A stretch of DNA of 64,000 nt. It comes from Protula sp. h YS-2021 (Eukaryota; Annelida; Polychaeta; Sabellida; Serpulidae). The notes beneath the pieces are model-generated. The model was given only the letters and a program-made list of their open reading frames with translations. It ran no database searches and had not been told where the DNA came from. Below are positions 22,736 to 33,500 of the stretch, one piece after another. The translations under genes and the position numbers were made by a program. Position 1 is the first letter of the stretch, and each line of letters starts with the position of its first letter. The DNA lies in the NCBI GenBank assembly GCA_949752745.1, contig OX457026.1:49484595-49548594 (forward strand). Direction: 5' to 3'.

Positions 22736-24160
22736 AAAAATTGCATTGTATTGTATATTGTTGTTCTTTAGATCCCTTTCAACTGCTGTGGTCAGATCGG
22801 GATCCCCCTGCCACATAACATGTTGCAAGCTGTCGAATGGTAAGCTGGGTAATTAACTAACAGACTATTAGAATAGTCCAGCTTAGATATCACAAGGGCT
22901 TTTTGACTATTTTGTAGCGTCATGAGTGAGAAATCGTCGAATATTCTTTATCCAGTTCAGATAATAAAAACATGATTTCCTTATTTGCTGAACATGTTTT
23001 TCCACTGGCAAATGATTATCGAGAATTACACCAAGATTTTTTTGACCAGCTGCTTGGATACAGTCACTAGACACTTCTATGCTGTCAACTGAGATCCGAG
23101 ACGAATTTCGTTTACTACTCAAGACCAAAAATTCAGTTTTATCGCCATTGATTTTCAATTTTTTGTTCAGCATCCACTTCGAAATTTCGCATATCCCATT
23201 TTCGAGCTCCTTTTTGGCTGTGAATTGTTCTTCTTGGTGTTTAAGATTGAAACTTTTAGTTACTTGTGCAGCATCCGCGTACATATGGAATATAAGTAAC
23301 AGCAGTCTAATGAGTACACCCAATGACTTGGTATAGTCACTGTATAATCGAGGTCCAAGCCAGGAACCTTGTGGCACAGCTCTAGTTAAACGCTCCTCCC
23401 TGGAGTATTGACCTTTAATGCACACTTTTGCTGTGCGCCCGTCTAAGTATGAGCGAAACCAGGCTAACGCAGTATGAGACACCTTCATGGTTTGATTGAG
23501 AAGCTTTAATAAAATCGCATGGTTGATGTTGTCAAAGGCCGCATTTAGGTCTAGTAAGGCCATGTAGACACCTTCATCGCGATCCAGAGTCTTCAACATA
23601 CCATCAAACACCTTGAGAAGTGCCGTCTCTATGCTATGGCCTTTCTTGTAAGCCTACTGCAGCTCTTCACAGAGGTCCTGCTCCTGAATATGCTCGAGAA
23701 GTTGTTTACCGACAGCGTGCTCAATTACTTTTGATAAAAAAAGATTTGATACGGGTCTATAGCTTTTGAGGTCTCGTGGGAGTGTAGGTTTCTTCATCAA
23801 CGGACGAATAATGGCTTGCTTGAGACATTGCGGCATGTGCCCAGTCTCTAAAGAAAGGTTAACCATGTGGGTAATAATGGGTAACAGCTCGTAAAGGCAA
23901 GTTTTTTAAAAAATTGGTTGGTAGGGGGTCTAACTCGCAGGATGTTGTGTTTGCCTGAATTATCAATTTACGCACTTCATCTTCTGTCAAAGGCCGAAAA
24001 CTACATAATACTGTGTCTTCCTCCGACAAATGATCGTCGAACTCGAAAGCCGAGTCAATGCTATTACTAAAACATTTTTGAATACCATCCACTTTGCCTC
24101 TAAAATAATCACTAAAACTGTTCGCAAGTTCGGAAGTCGAAGAATGATCAGAAGGCAAAG
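22736..24160 (-). mobile_element. L2/CR1-group LINE, 5'-truncated and inactive
   Basis: Runs from about 24160 (5') to a 3' end with ATACAAT repeats at 22741-22760. The 3' UTR end (22762-22816) is nearly identical to the SINE tail. Only RT sequence remains; endonuclease and ORF1 are missing. Confidence 0.8.
22907..24158 (-). pseudogene. Reverse transcriptase remnant of the L2-like LINE
   Basis: Coding fragments 24158-23859, 23866-23654 and 23611-22907. Motifs: YRPVSNLFLSKVIE, ALLDLNAAFDNINHAIL (A), AVPQGSWLGPRLY (B), YADAAQ (C), KTEFLVLSSKR and KNLGVILDN. Defects: a frameshift near 23900, an in-frame TAG at about 23654-23656 directly before the conserved AYKKGHSIETALL, and the second Asp of the YADD active site replaced by Ala. 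The ADA change alone would abolish polymerase activity. The DLxAAFD...ALAWFRSYL signature is typical of the L2/CR1 group. Confidence 0.85.
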
Positions 24161-24169
24161 AATGATAAT

Positions 24170-24535
24170 AAAAATGTTAGAATCAATAATCTATAAACAA
24201 ATAAATCACCAAACAAATATGTAATGTTAGTGAGGTGCGATCAACAAAACTTAGTACATAAAAACATCTAACTACAGTAAAATTGCCTAAGTTCAAACCC
24301 CAATTCCGACCGAATAAACGCCTCGTCGGACAAACGGACGACCTGCACAACTTCAATATATTACGAACAATATCCCAAAAACAAAAAAGTTGCCGGCCAA
24401 ATAGCTACGCTACAGTGAGTTCCACAAAACTTGGTACCTAAAGCGTAAGGTACACACAGACAGACGGACGGACAGACGGATGCACAAGTCAAACACTATA
24501 TGCCCCGCTGACATTTGTAAGGCGCGGCATAATGA
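24170..24535 (+). repeat. Truncated hairpin-tailed element
   Basis: Ends in the usual order: (ACAGACGG)-type microsatellite 24452-24481, ATGCACAAGTCAAACACTAT, then an inverted repeat around TATGCCCCGC / GCGCGGCATA (24494-24531). Two diverged half-units with AAAACTTAGTAC / AAAACTTGGTAC precede it. Confidence 0.55.
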
Positions 24536-24880
24536 AATGTTGGACCAGGGGTAATGGCCTAGGGGAGGGGATGGGGTAAAGACCGGGAGGGGGGGGGGAG
24601 TTTAAAGCCGGGGAGGGGGTATTGGCCTGTTCCTAATCCGACATTTATTCCGATTTTCACCCACGACATTTAATCCGATCATGTGTTATCCAATTTACAC
24701 CAGTGACATTTATTTCATACCGTTATCTGCGTTCTATCTGACTTTGTATACAGAAGCTGTGATATCGGAACATCAACACGATTATCAATGGACAATTCCC
24801 CAGCCCACGAATTTTGATTTCAAGGTTTATGCCATATAAGTACAACCTGTACTTCAAATTTCAAGAAAGAAAGGGTGGTG
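24536..24880. other. G-rich and short-repeat sequence, no gene
   Basis: G-rich stretch 24547-24620, then three degenerate copies of a CGACATTTAATCCGAT-like unit (24650-24715). Confidence 0.4.
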
Positions 24881-25430
24881 TCAGTCAAGATTTTAATGGA
24901 AAAATGCTCTATCGCCAATATATCCGTCAATTTTGGCGAATCGCAATAACCAGTGACCAATGACCACTAGCTTTAAGCAAAATTCCAAGATAGTAAAGCC
25001 ATTTCTCTGGTGTGAGTTAAATTGTGCTGAATTTTTTTTCGTTTTTCGCCAATATTTCCACCAATTTTTTGGCCAGTCACTAAAAGAATAATACTCAGGT
25101 AGGCAGTAAGGCCTGATATCTTCACTTAAAACTGTAAGACAGTAACACTATTTTCCTTGCGTTATTTAAGATTTTACTTTTTGGGAGAGTTTTCGCCAAA
25201 ATTTTTTGGCCAATCACCAAAAAAGTAACAGCCAGCTATCTTTGCTTAAAATTTTAAACAATACTATTTTCCTTTACTTATTTAAGATTTAACTGAAAGG
25301 TGTTTGGTTTTTCGCCAAAGTTTCCGCCAATATTTGGCCAAGCACTAAAAAAAGTAATACCCAGGTACGTAGTAATGCCTGCTACCCTCACGCAAAACTT
25401 TATGACAGTAAGACTAATTAGTTAAATTAA
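24881..25430 (+). repeat. Family G array (about 148-bp monomers)
   Basis: Three to four monomers marked by TTTTGGCCAATCACCAAAAA and AAGATTTTACT. The same family recurs at 44833-45125, 47100-47295, 59850-60020, 60815-62650 and 62863-63190. Confidence 0.7.
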
Positions 25431-25698
25431 AAAACAAGTTTGTCCAAGGACAAAGTCCCAGCTTACGAAAAGCAATAAGACCAATTCCAGCGTGCATGAG
25501 CAAGGGAATTTTCCTGAAAAATTGGGCTTCAAAAGATGAGATGGCGAAGAGCTAGCTCAATAATTAATTTAGCACCGGACCAGAACATAAACCGATAAAT
25601 GCATGCAAAGATTTGTTTCCCAGAAAAATGGTCTGATAGACTGAATAGTTAATTAGCGTTGATGCGCGGCTCTCATTTTGGAACAGTGCACATGTTTA
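25431..25698 (+). repeat. Head of the 60-bp-repeat element
   Basis: Head palindrome TTTGTCCAAGGACAAA (25439-25454) then GTCCCAGCTTACG and a 200-bp leader. The same leader precedes the 60-bp array at 48115-48285 and also appears at 30781-30970. Confidence 0.6.
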
Positions 25699-26125
25699 TT
25701 AACACTTGACAAGCCTTTGGCTTGCAAGGGTTATATGAATTTATGCGAGCAAAATTCGTCCTTTTTTTTCTTCTTGACAGTTTTCCGATTTTTTGTGTCT
25801 TCTCCTCCTCTGACACTATGGGCCCTACGACCATGAAACTTGGGACTTATGAAGAGCTTGATCTGAACGTGTGCATGTCACTTTTTATTTTCGTCTTCGA
25901 TTTCATTTTCTTTGTTAAAACGCCATGTGAAAAGAGTGTATTTTTGCAAGTAAATGCAGTGCATTTAAAGTACATCACAGAACACAGCTGCTGAGCTTTG
26001 TGCGAGCTCTCACTGCGTAAAGAGATAACACGGCGTATGCCTGCTCAGTCAATAAAACCTTAAGCCAACAAAAACCAAACTCTACTCGGCTTATAAGACG
26101 TATTCAAGCTGTGTTCTTTGCTAAT
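25699..26125 (-). mobile_element. Family Y element, copy 3 (inverted)
   Basis: Starts TTAACACTTGACAA at 25699 with the perfect hairpin CAAGCC-TTT-GGCTTG, and runs inverted relative to copies 1 and 2. The far terminus is degraded near 26125. It separates the 25.4-kb leader from its 60-bp array, so it inserted into that element. Confidence 0.6.
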
Positions 26126-26750
26126 ATATTTAGCTGGTATTAAGTTATCAACCTATGGAGTGTTTTTCTTGACAGTGGTCCGATTTTTTAGAATATTATA
26201 AGCCGCATACATGCCGTGCCATAAGCTCTGTACATAATTGTATAACACACTAGCGAAATACGGTTCTACTTTAACTTGCGTTGATGCACGGTTCGCATTT
26301 TGGACCAGTGCGCATGTTTATTTACCTTGTGTTGATGTGCGGTTCTTATTTCGGATCAATGTGCATGTTTATTTACCTTGTGTTGATGTGCGGTTCTTAT
26401 TTCTGATCAGTGCGCATGTTTATTTACCTTGTGTTGGTGTGCGGTTCTTATTTCGGACTAATGCGCATGTTTTTTTAGCTTCTGTTGATAGCGGTACTTA
26501 TTTTAGACAAATGCACAAGTTTCCTCAGGTTGCGTTGATGCGCGGTTCGCATTTCGGACAAGTGTACAAGTTTTGTTAGGTTGCATTGATGCGCGGTTCG
26601 CATTTCGGACAAGTTGGCATGTTTATTTAACTTGCGTTGTTGAGCAGTTCGCATTTCGGACCAGTGCGCATGTTTGTTGAGCTTGTGTTGATGCGCGTTC
26701 GACTTTTCGGACCAGTGCGCATGTTTGTTTAATTTGCATTCGATCTGAGT
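26126..26750 (+). repeat. 60-bp tandem array (8 units)
   Basis: From about 26255: unit TTGCGTTGATGCGCGGTTC, GCATTTCGGACCAGTGCGCA, TGTTTATTTAAC, period 58-60 bp. The first 130 bp are diverged leader sequence. ORFs on both strands through it are repeat artefacts. Confidence 0.8.
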
Positions 26751-27736
26751 TTCCGATGTTGAGATATTTTGCTTAACAACAGATAATATTTCACCTGTCA
26801 AAAGTCTGAACCAAGCAATATCCCTATAAAATTTTAAGTCCATATGACTTTCTTTATCGAGATATTATGCATACAAGATCTGGTTCAAAATATAAACATA
26901 TTTTACGCGATGACGTCATACGCCGCGTTCGTTCGTTCTACTCGCGAAAAATATTTATAGTTTCTTTCAGACCTACCAAGCCACAATTCCACCACGTTTC
27001 AACTTTCTTTGATGTTCAGCAGCTGAGAAATTACGCACTCAAGATATTTACGTAATGACGTCATACACCTGCCCTAATGCGTGAAAAGTTGAGAGAACCG
27101 TCCGACTGACCCGAGGAATATCCATATAAAATCTGAAGGCGATAAGAATTTCCGTTTGTTAAGCAAAATATCTCGACATCGGAAAGTCGAATCGACTTTA
27201 AATTTGGTGTAGTTATTCCTCGGATAAGTCCGACAGTTTTGGCTGAACATTATTAAACTAGTATAGAAAAGTCACATCGACTTTAAATTTGGTGTAGTTA
27301 TTCCTCGGATAAGTGGCACGGTTTTGTTTAAAGATTATTAATCTCGTATAGAAAATGAAGAAAGGTGCATACCGTCAACACCCCCCCCCCCCCCCGCCCC
27401 CTCATTTTTCGGCTCCTTTCTTAACTAAGCATAGGTGGTAACGGCGCTGGGGATTTCAGCGTTTTTCAGAAGATTCGGGCGTCAGCCCGAGGTATGAATA
27501 AACAGGGCCATGAAAATAGAGCCTACCGAGAAGGAAGGCATTCTCATACTTAATGCCCATGTGCCAGACGAATTGGCCCCGCCTCCCCCGGCCCGTCACC
27601 CCCTATTGTTCTGCGATTAAGGTGACAAATAAAGAATAACAATCATGACAACGTACAAAAAACTAAACGATCATTCACAACAACCTAGTTAATACAAGAG
27701 CCAACACGAGCTCTTTTTTTTCGGTACAAAATTAAT

Positions 27737-27937
27737 ATGGAGGACGATTCAGAAAATCAATTTTTTTTTACCCAGACTCCTTCTGAATTGCAGAGAGAGT
27801 CTGCGAATTTTGACATTGGATTGGGCATTGATGGATTTATTCAAGTATATAATGTTAACGAGCCTGCCGGATCTATCGATACCACAAGCATGTTAAGACC
27901 CGATGGACCATACATAATTTTTGAAAATGAATTCTGA
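27737..27937 (+). CDS. Small hypothetical ORF (66 aa)
   Basis: Acidic 66-residue frame (MEDDSENQFFFTQTPSE... to ENEF) in the non-repetitive insert of M copy 3. Codon use and composition look more protein-like than surrounding frames. No domain, splice context or homologue could be recognised. It may be a decayed transposon exon or chance. Confidence 0.2.
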   Translation: MEDDSENQFFFTQTPSELQRESANFDIGLGIDGFIQVYNVNEPAGSIDTTSMLRPDGPYIIFENEF

Positions 27938-28428
27938 CATTAGCTACAAGGTAATTTATTTGAAAGCTTGTACTTTCTTTTGTTTAAGTTAATGTTACTC
28001 GTCGTAAAATTCTAGCGTTCTGCTCGAGATTTGAAATCGAGAGAAAAAATCGATTAAGTGATCATTTGACGTCTATCAAACGTCTTTTTGAGGTCGACGT
28101 CTGTCGACGAATATTTAACGTAGAAAATGAGATGCGTTTTGCCATTTTCGTCGCGACTAAATCACAACGGCTGTCGAACGTCTGTGTCGATATACCTCTT
28201 TCATCAGCCCCCCTCCCCCCACTTCAATAAAAACTAAAGAATTCGTCAGGTATTTTGGCATTAGAATATTTGTTAAGGAATATATGTTTTTAAGTTTAAA
28301 TAAATCTTTTTTTTTCAAGGCGAAGATTCTTCATGTTTGATTCCTGTTAAAATTCCATTTAATCAATTACTATGTCTTTTGTTTTCAATGAATCAATTTA
28401 ATCAACAATGAAAACAAAGTCACCTTGC

Positions 28429-28456
28429 AGGTCATTCTCAAAAAGAATGACCTGTG
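28429..28456. other. Perfect hairpin
   Basis: CAGGTCATTCT-CAAAA-AGAATGACCTG, an 11-bp perfect stem, near the right border of the insert in M copy 3. Confidence 0.7.
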
Positions 28457-29538
28457 TACCGGGTCATTATTTTTGAGAATGCCCTACCTCACAAAGGAGG
28501 TGCGACTTGGTTTGCCTCGTTCTTCAAAATAAGTCATCAGAGAAAACAAAAGAAGTGGACATTAAATATAGGAGCTATTTTGTATCGATTAGCATTGCCT
28601 GCTGAAGCATTTTTGGCTGTTAAAGTGGGTCATCTGATATCTTGTGTTACGAGAAGCAACTCACCATTTTGGCAGTGAAATGATTCCCCCTTCTCCCTGC
28701 GAGGTGTGTCATCTGATGCGCAGTTATGCCTTTCTAGTGCTTTTGGCTGATGGGAATGTGCGAAGACAAGGTAGTCTATCATGGCTATAACTACACTTAG
28801 GGTACACACCGTTACCGTTGCCTTAGGTAAAAGGGTTAGAGTTGCGTTTATAGTCGGACCTACATTAAATAGCTGGGGGGGGGGGGGGGGGAGGGGGGTG
28901 TGTGGATGATGATGGTCACACAAAAAAATCCAGACCACCTTCAAGACCTGGATAAAACGATGTAATGTAAGACCCGTTTGTCGTGATCCCTTCCAGATTC
29001 GGGTAAAAAGGCATACGGCAAAACCTGCCTGTCTTGACCAAGTTCCAGACCCAGATAAAAATGTAACGTACAGTAAAACTACTGTAGTGACCAACTTCAG
29101 ATCTGGATAAGAATGGCCTACAGCAAAACCCGTTTTAGCGACCACCCTCCAGACTCGAGTGAAAAAGACGTCCATTTATATCTGTTTTAGTGATCACCAT
29201 CTGTTTTGTTTGTTAGGAATTTTTTTACAATTAATTATGGTTATGTTTGCAGAAATGAACATTTTATTTCAGAAATTAAAAAAAAAGGAATTTTTTGACG
29301 GGGGATTATGGGTTTAGTCGGGGAGACATTTGTTTTGAAATTATGGAGGTATCGATTGAAAGTATATAAGCCTGTACTCATGTTTTGTGTGCACTGGCCG
29401 CTCTAGTTATTATTGTCTTTTATGTGTTGCGAAGATCATAAATAAACGACTTACAGGAAATAAATGATGATTAGATAGAAAACTTGTTTATTTAAAACAC
29501 GGTGAATGGTGAATAAAATTAAAATTGATCCACCGGGG

Positions 29539-29925
29539 GAAAACATCCTACAGGGGAATATGTCATGTGGGGACGTCCTGGGGTGAGCGAGGGGGGCGTC
29601 CCGGGTGGAAAACATCCTACAGGGGAATATGTCCTATGGGGACGTCCTTGGGTGAGGGAGGGGGGGGGCGTCCCGGGTGGAAAACATCCTACACCGCAAT
29701 ATGCCCTGTGGAGACGTCCTGGGGTGAGGGACGGGGGCGTCCCGGGTGGAAAACATCCTACAGGGGAATATGTCCTGTGGGGACGTCCTGGGGGCGGTAA
29801 AGGGGGAAGGGGCGTCTCAGATGGGAAACATTCTACAGGGGAATATGTCCTGTTGGGACGTCCCGGGGTGGGGCGGTAAAGAGGGGGGAGGGCGTCTCAG
29901 GTGGGAACCATCCTTTTCCCATCTC
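29539..29925 (+). repeat. G-rich minisatellite, 69-80-bp units
   Basis: Five to six units with GGAAAACATCCTACAGGGG, GGGGACGTCCTGGGGTG and a GGGGGCGTCCCGGG spacer; starts at about 29540, 29609, 29681, 29750 and 29824. Overlapping ORFs in it are artefacts. Confidence 0.85.
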
Positions 29926-30473
29926 TAATATCTCAATATTCAGTGTGATTAGGTTGATTGGTTTATTGCTGCTTTAAGTCCCTTTCAGCGAAGTGTGATT
30001 AGGATCCGGAGTTGTAATCACCCACTGTTGCTTACCAAAACAATAATCGAGACTGATCTCAGAATCTGTCGAAACTTTTCAAAATACACTTAACAAAAAA
30101 TAGAAATGGGACTAAATAAATGTCACAGAAATAAGTGTCTTCGAAATAAATGTCTGGATACTTCATATAATATGTATGCTACATCAGGAAAACATTAGCA
30201 TTCGTAAATGATCACCAGACCATGACTTTATGACTAAAATGACCACGACACGACTAAAATGTCAAATCGGTTATTAACATTTGTCTCGAGACAAGCAGTT
30301 ACCCGTTTTTATTATTATAAGTTTTATTCGCAGTTATCCAAGTGCGTTTTGTGCCAGCCAACTTGGATACTGAATACAGATTATGGCATACAAGAGCGGC
30401 AGTGAGGACATATGATTTACACGTTATTAACCAAAGCCTGGGCACACGCATATTGATCGATGTTAAAACTTAC
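29926..30473. other. Unique sequence 3' of the SLC35B3 exon; last exon not found
   Basis: The final SLC35B3 exon (expected to start with a Y-x-W-S-G-type segment) was sought on the - strand and not recognised. The + strand frame 30342-30659 overlaps the real antisense exon and is not called. Confidence 0.4.
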
Positions 30474-30543
30474 GTCACTGTGAATGGCTTTGAGAACAGA
30501 ATGAAGGACAAAATGATGGTCACGGCTTTTCTGCATGTTGTAA
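30474..30543 (-). CDS. SLC35B3: SLC35B3 exon d
   Basis: 70 bp. Acceptor TTATTGTTTCAG, donor GTAAGT. The split Val codon joins exon c in frame; then TTCRKAVTIILSFILFSKPF. Ends in phase 2. Confidence 0.88.
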
Positions 30544-33500
30544 CTGAAACAATAAGACTATTACTACATCCAAGAGCCTGCAGATCACTCATCCAGACCT
30601 CGTTACACAGAACCATAAAACAAGAATGCCCAGGGTTATTTTGTCCAGCCGAGATCTAGTGAATCAAGTATCAATAATCTTGTACTGTTGCCAAAAAGTG
30701 GCAGTCATATTTTAAAAACAGGTTACTGAAAATTTTTCAAAGGCTGGAATTTGACTACTACTGGTGGAATACGCTTAACAAATTCGTCCAGGGACAAAGT
30801 CCCGGCTTACGAAAAGCGATAAAACCAAGGGAATTTCCCTAAAAACCTGGGCTTCAAAAGACAAGATGGCAAAAAGCTAGCTAAATAACTAATTTGGCAA
30901 CGGACCCGAAAATATACCGATAAATACATACAAAGATTTGCTTCCCAAATAAAATAAATGGGAAACAGATCTTGTGTATCTATGTAGGAAGAAATGCATT
31001 TTGACGTATTTTCTTCAAAAATTCCAAAAAATCTAGAAATTCCCCGATCACAACCACAGGGAGATACCTCATACTAAAAAAAAAAAGAGATCCAATAAAA
31101 ACTGCAGAGAGATGCATTCTGAGGTTTTTGCTAAATCGACTAAAAATCACAAGCGGTACGCACTACCCTCTAAAGATGCCTCATACCCAAAATAAATGAC
31201 ATCGGATCAAAACTATAGGAGGAGATTCATTTAATTTTTCTTTTTTAATTCAAAAATTGCCCGGTTCACACAAAAAGCACAAGCCGTATTCACGACCCCT
31301 TTAGCATACCCTACAACCAAATTAAATGATATCGGATCAAAACTGTAGGAGAAGATGCATTTTGAGGTATTCTTTTCAAATATTCCCCTAAAAATAAAAA
31401 ATTCCCAAATCGAGTAAAAAACACAAGTCGTATGCACGACCCCTTAGGGATGCCTCATACCGAAAATAAATGAAATCGGATAAAACTGTAGGAGGTAACA
31501 CATTTTGAATTTTTTCTTCAAAAATTCCCCAAAAATTCTCTGATCGACTCAAAAAGCTCAAGCCATATCCCTCACACCAAAAATAAATGATATCGGATCA
31601 AAGCTATAGGAGAACATGCATTTTAAGGTGCTTTCTTCACAATTTCACCCCCCCCTTCCCGAAAAAATTACCAAATTGAGTAGAAAAGTACAAGCCGTAT
31701 GCCCGCCCCACCTAGCGATACCACATACTAAAAACAAATGAAATCGGATAACAACAATGTCCAGGGGCATTGTAACCAGCCGAGATCTAGTAAGTCACCT
31801 ATCAATAGGCTTGCGTGGTCGCCAAAAAGTGGTTATTATAATGTTGAATCCGGGTGTTGAAAATTAGCAAATTTATAAAGGAATCCGGTGATAATTGTGA
31901 GAGAAGAAACATTTTGAAAATTGGCTACTAAATATTGTTAAATGCAGCCAACCCCCCCCCCCCTCCCCCCGCATTTAGCCAATTTTTAGCGGATCGCCAG
32001 AAAAGTAACTTTTAAAAAGAGGACCGTCTACTGATTTATGAAAAATTTGAAGACAAGCAAATCAAAGAGAGGCCTACACAGTAAACATCCGATTAAATTT
32101 GAAAGGGATGCGATCCAGATCGTTGAAGTAGAGGCATTTTAAACAAGTGGGTCAGTGAAACTGACTATGTCACCCGCCGGCGTACAATCCCAGTATTTGA
32201 TTTTGTTAGGTTGGACTACAACCCTTAAGCAATTCGTATCATATTCGTGAATTTTAAAATTCCAGCTGGGCCAATGTCCTGGGGCCGACCTGGCTCAATT
32301 ACAATACCAATTCTTGTTACCACCCATACTACCTATGTGTATAACATTTTGCCAATTGATAAAAAATGTAGACTTGAGTGTGTTAACAAACTTATTCCAG
32401 TATGTAAGGGTTGTGCAAATTTCTGAAGTTCAGCTGGGCCAATGTCCTTTGGCCGATAGGGGGCATTTACAATACCGACCTTTATTGGTTCCAATACTTC
32501 CTATACGTAAAATATTTCAACAATCGATCCAGAAATGTAGGCTTGAGTGTGTTAACAAACTCATTCAAATGAGTAAGGATTGGGAAAATATGTGAAAAGT
32601 TCAGCTGGGACAATGTCCTTCGGCCGACATGGTTTATTTACAATACCAAACCTTGTTGGTTCCAATACTACTTATAGTTAAGATATCTTACAAATCGATG
32701 CAGAAATGTACGCTTGAGTGTGTTAACAAACTCATTCAACTGAGTAAGGATTGGGAAAATTTGTGAAGTTCAGCTGGGCCAATGTCCTTGGGACGACATT
32801 GCTCATTTACAATAACGATTCTTGTTCGTTCCAGTACTACCCATATATACAATATCTGAACAATCGGTCGAAAAAAGTAGGCTTGAGTGTGTTAACAAAA
32901 AGGTGTCGACAGACGTACGGACGGGCAGACAGACCCGAAAATTATAGTCCCCCGGCGGGGGACTAAAAATGGTCTTAAGAAAATTTTAAAATGCCCGATT
33001 TAGCCAATTTTCTTTTGGACAAAAAAAAAATACCAGAACTTTCATGAGTATTAAGCTTGGGGAACATTTGTGTAAAATTATAAGGTAATCCAATCAAAAA
33101 TCGGAAGAAAATAACTTTTGGAAGATTGGTTACGAAATATTTTAAAACGCCCCGAAACTCAGTGAGACAGGATCCTCGGTGTAAGGTAAATTATATACAG
33201 TAAAATCTCTATTACTCAACACCTCCTAGTAGTGAACACTTTTTATAATGGACGAGATATTTTGGTCCCAAATTCCCCCTCCCCATCCCCAATCACTTTG
33301 TCACCTATTTCAAAAATAATACGACGATGCACATCTTCAAAATATTTATTTTCGTTGTGCAAGGTTGTCGGACCCTGCGACAAATGGTTATATGCGAAGT
33401 GATGCGGACAAAACATCGCACAATAGCTAAGTCCAATGTAACTTTTCGTAATTTTTGTCAATCTGTCACCTTGTAGTTGAATTTTGACATCGGATCAAAA

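Larger units (their letters stand above)
26751..29404 (-). mobile_element. M/CRE element, copy 3, rearranged
   Basis: From 29404 downward the sequence is the inverted M body (GTGTGCACTGGCCGCTCTAG end; the region 28560-29220 matches 42540-43090). An extra segment sits at about 27490-28490. The M body continues inverted to about 27163, where orientation flips: 26752-27160 is CRE repeat in + orientation. The flip point is a palindrome, with TTGCTTAACAA near 26770-26790 mirrored by TTGTTAAGCAA at 27168-27178. Confidence 0.55.

Noticed and set aside
26238..26843. ORFs on both strands with FRTSAHVYL- or KLNKHAHWSEM-type repeats (also 48564-49897)
   Set aside because: The 60-bp unit is a multiple of three, so it stays open in several frames; both strands giving repeat proteins argues against coding.
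28630..29175. 181-residue ORF (-)
   Set aside because: Lies in the M-element body, is not preserved in the other two M copies, and includes homopolymer-coded Pro runs.
29525..29928. Three overlapping Gly/Trp-rich ORFs
   Set aside because: All three follow the 70-bp G-rich minisatellite period; no codon bias or homology.
30342..30659. 105-residue ORF on the + strand
   Set aside because: It overlaps the well-supported antisense SLC35B3 exon d and starts at GTG; its 3' part is repeat head sequence.
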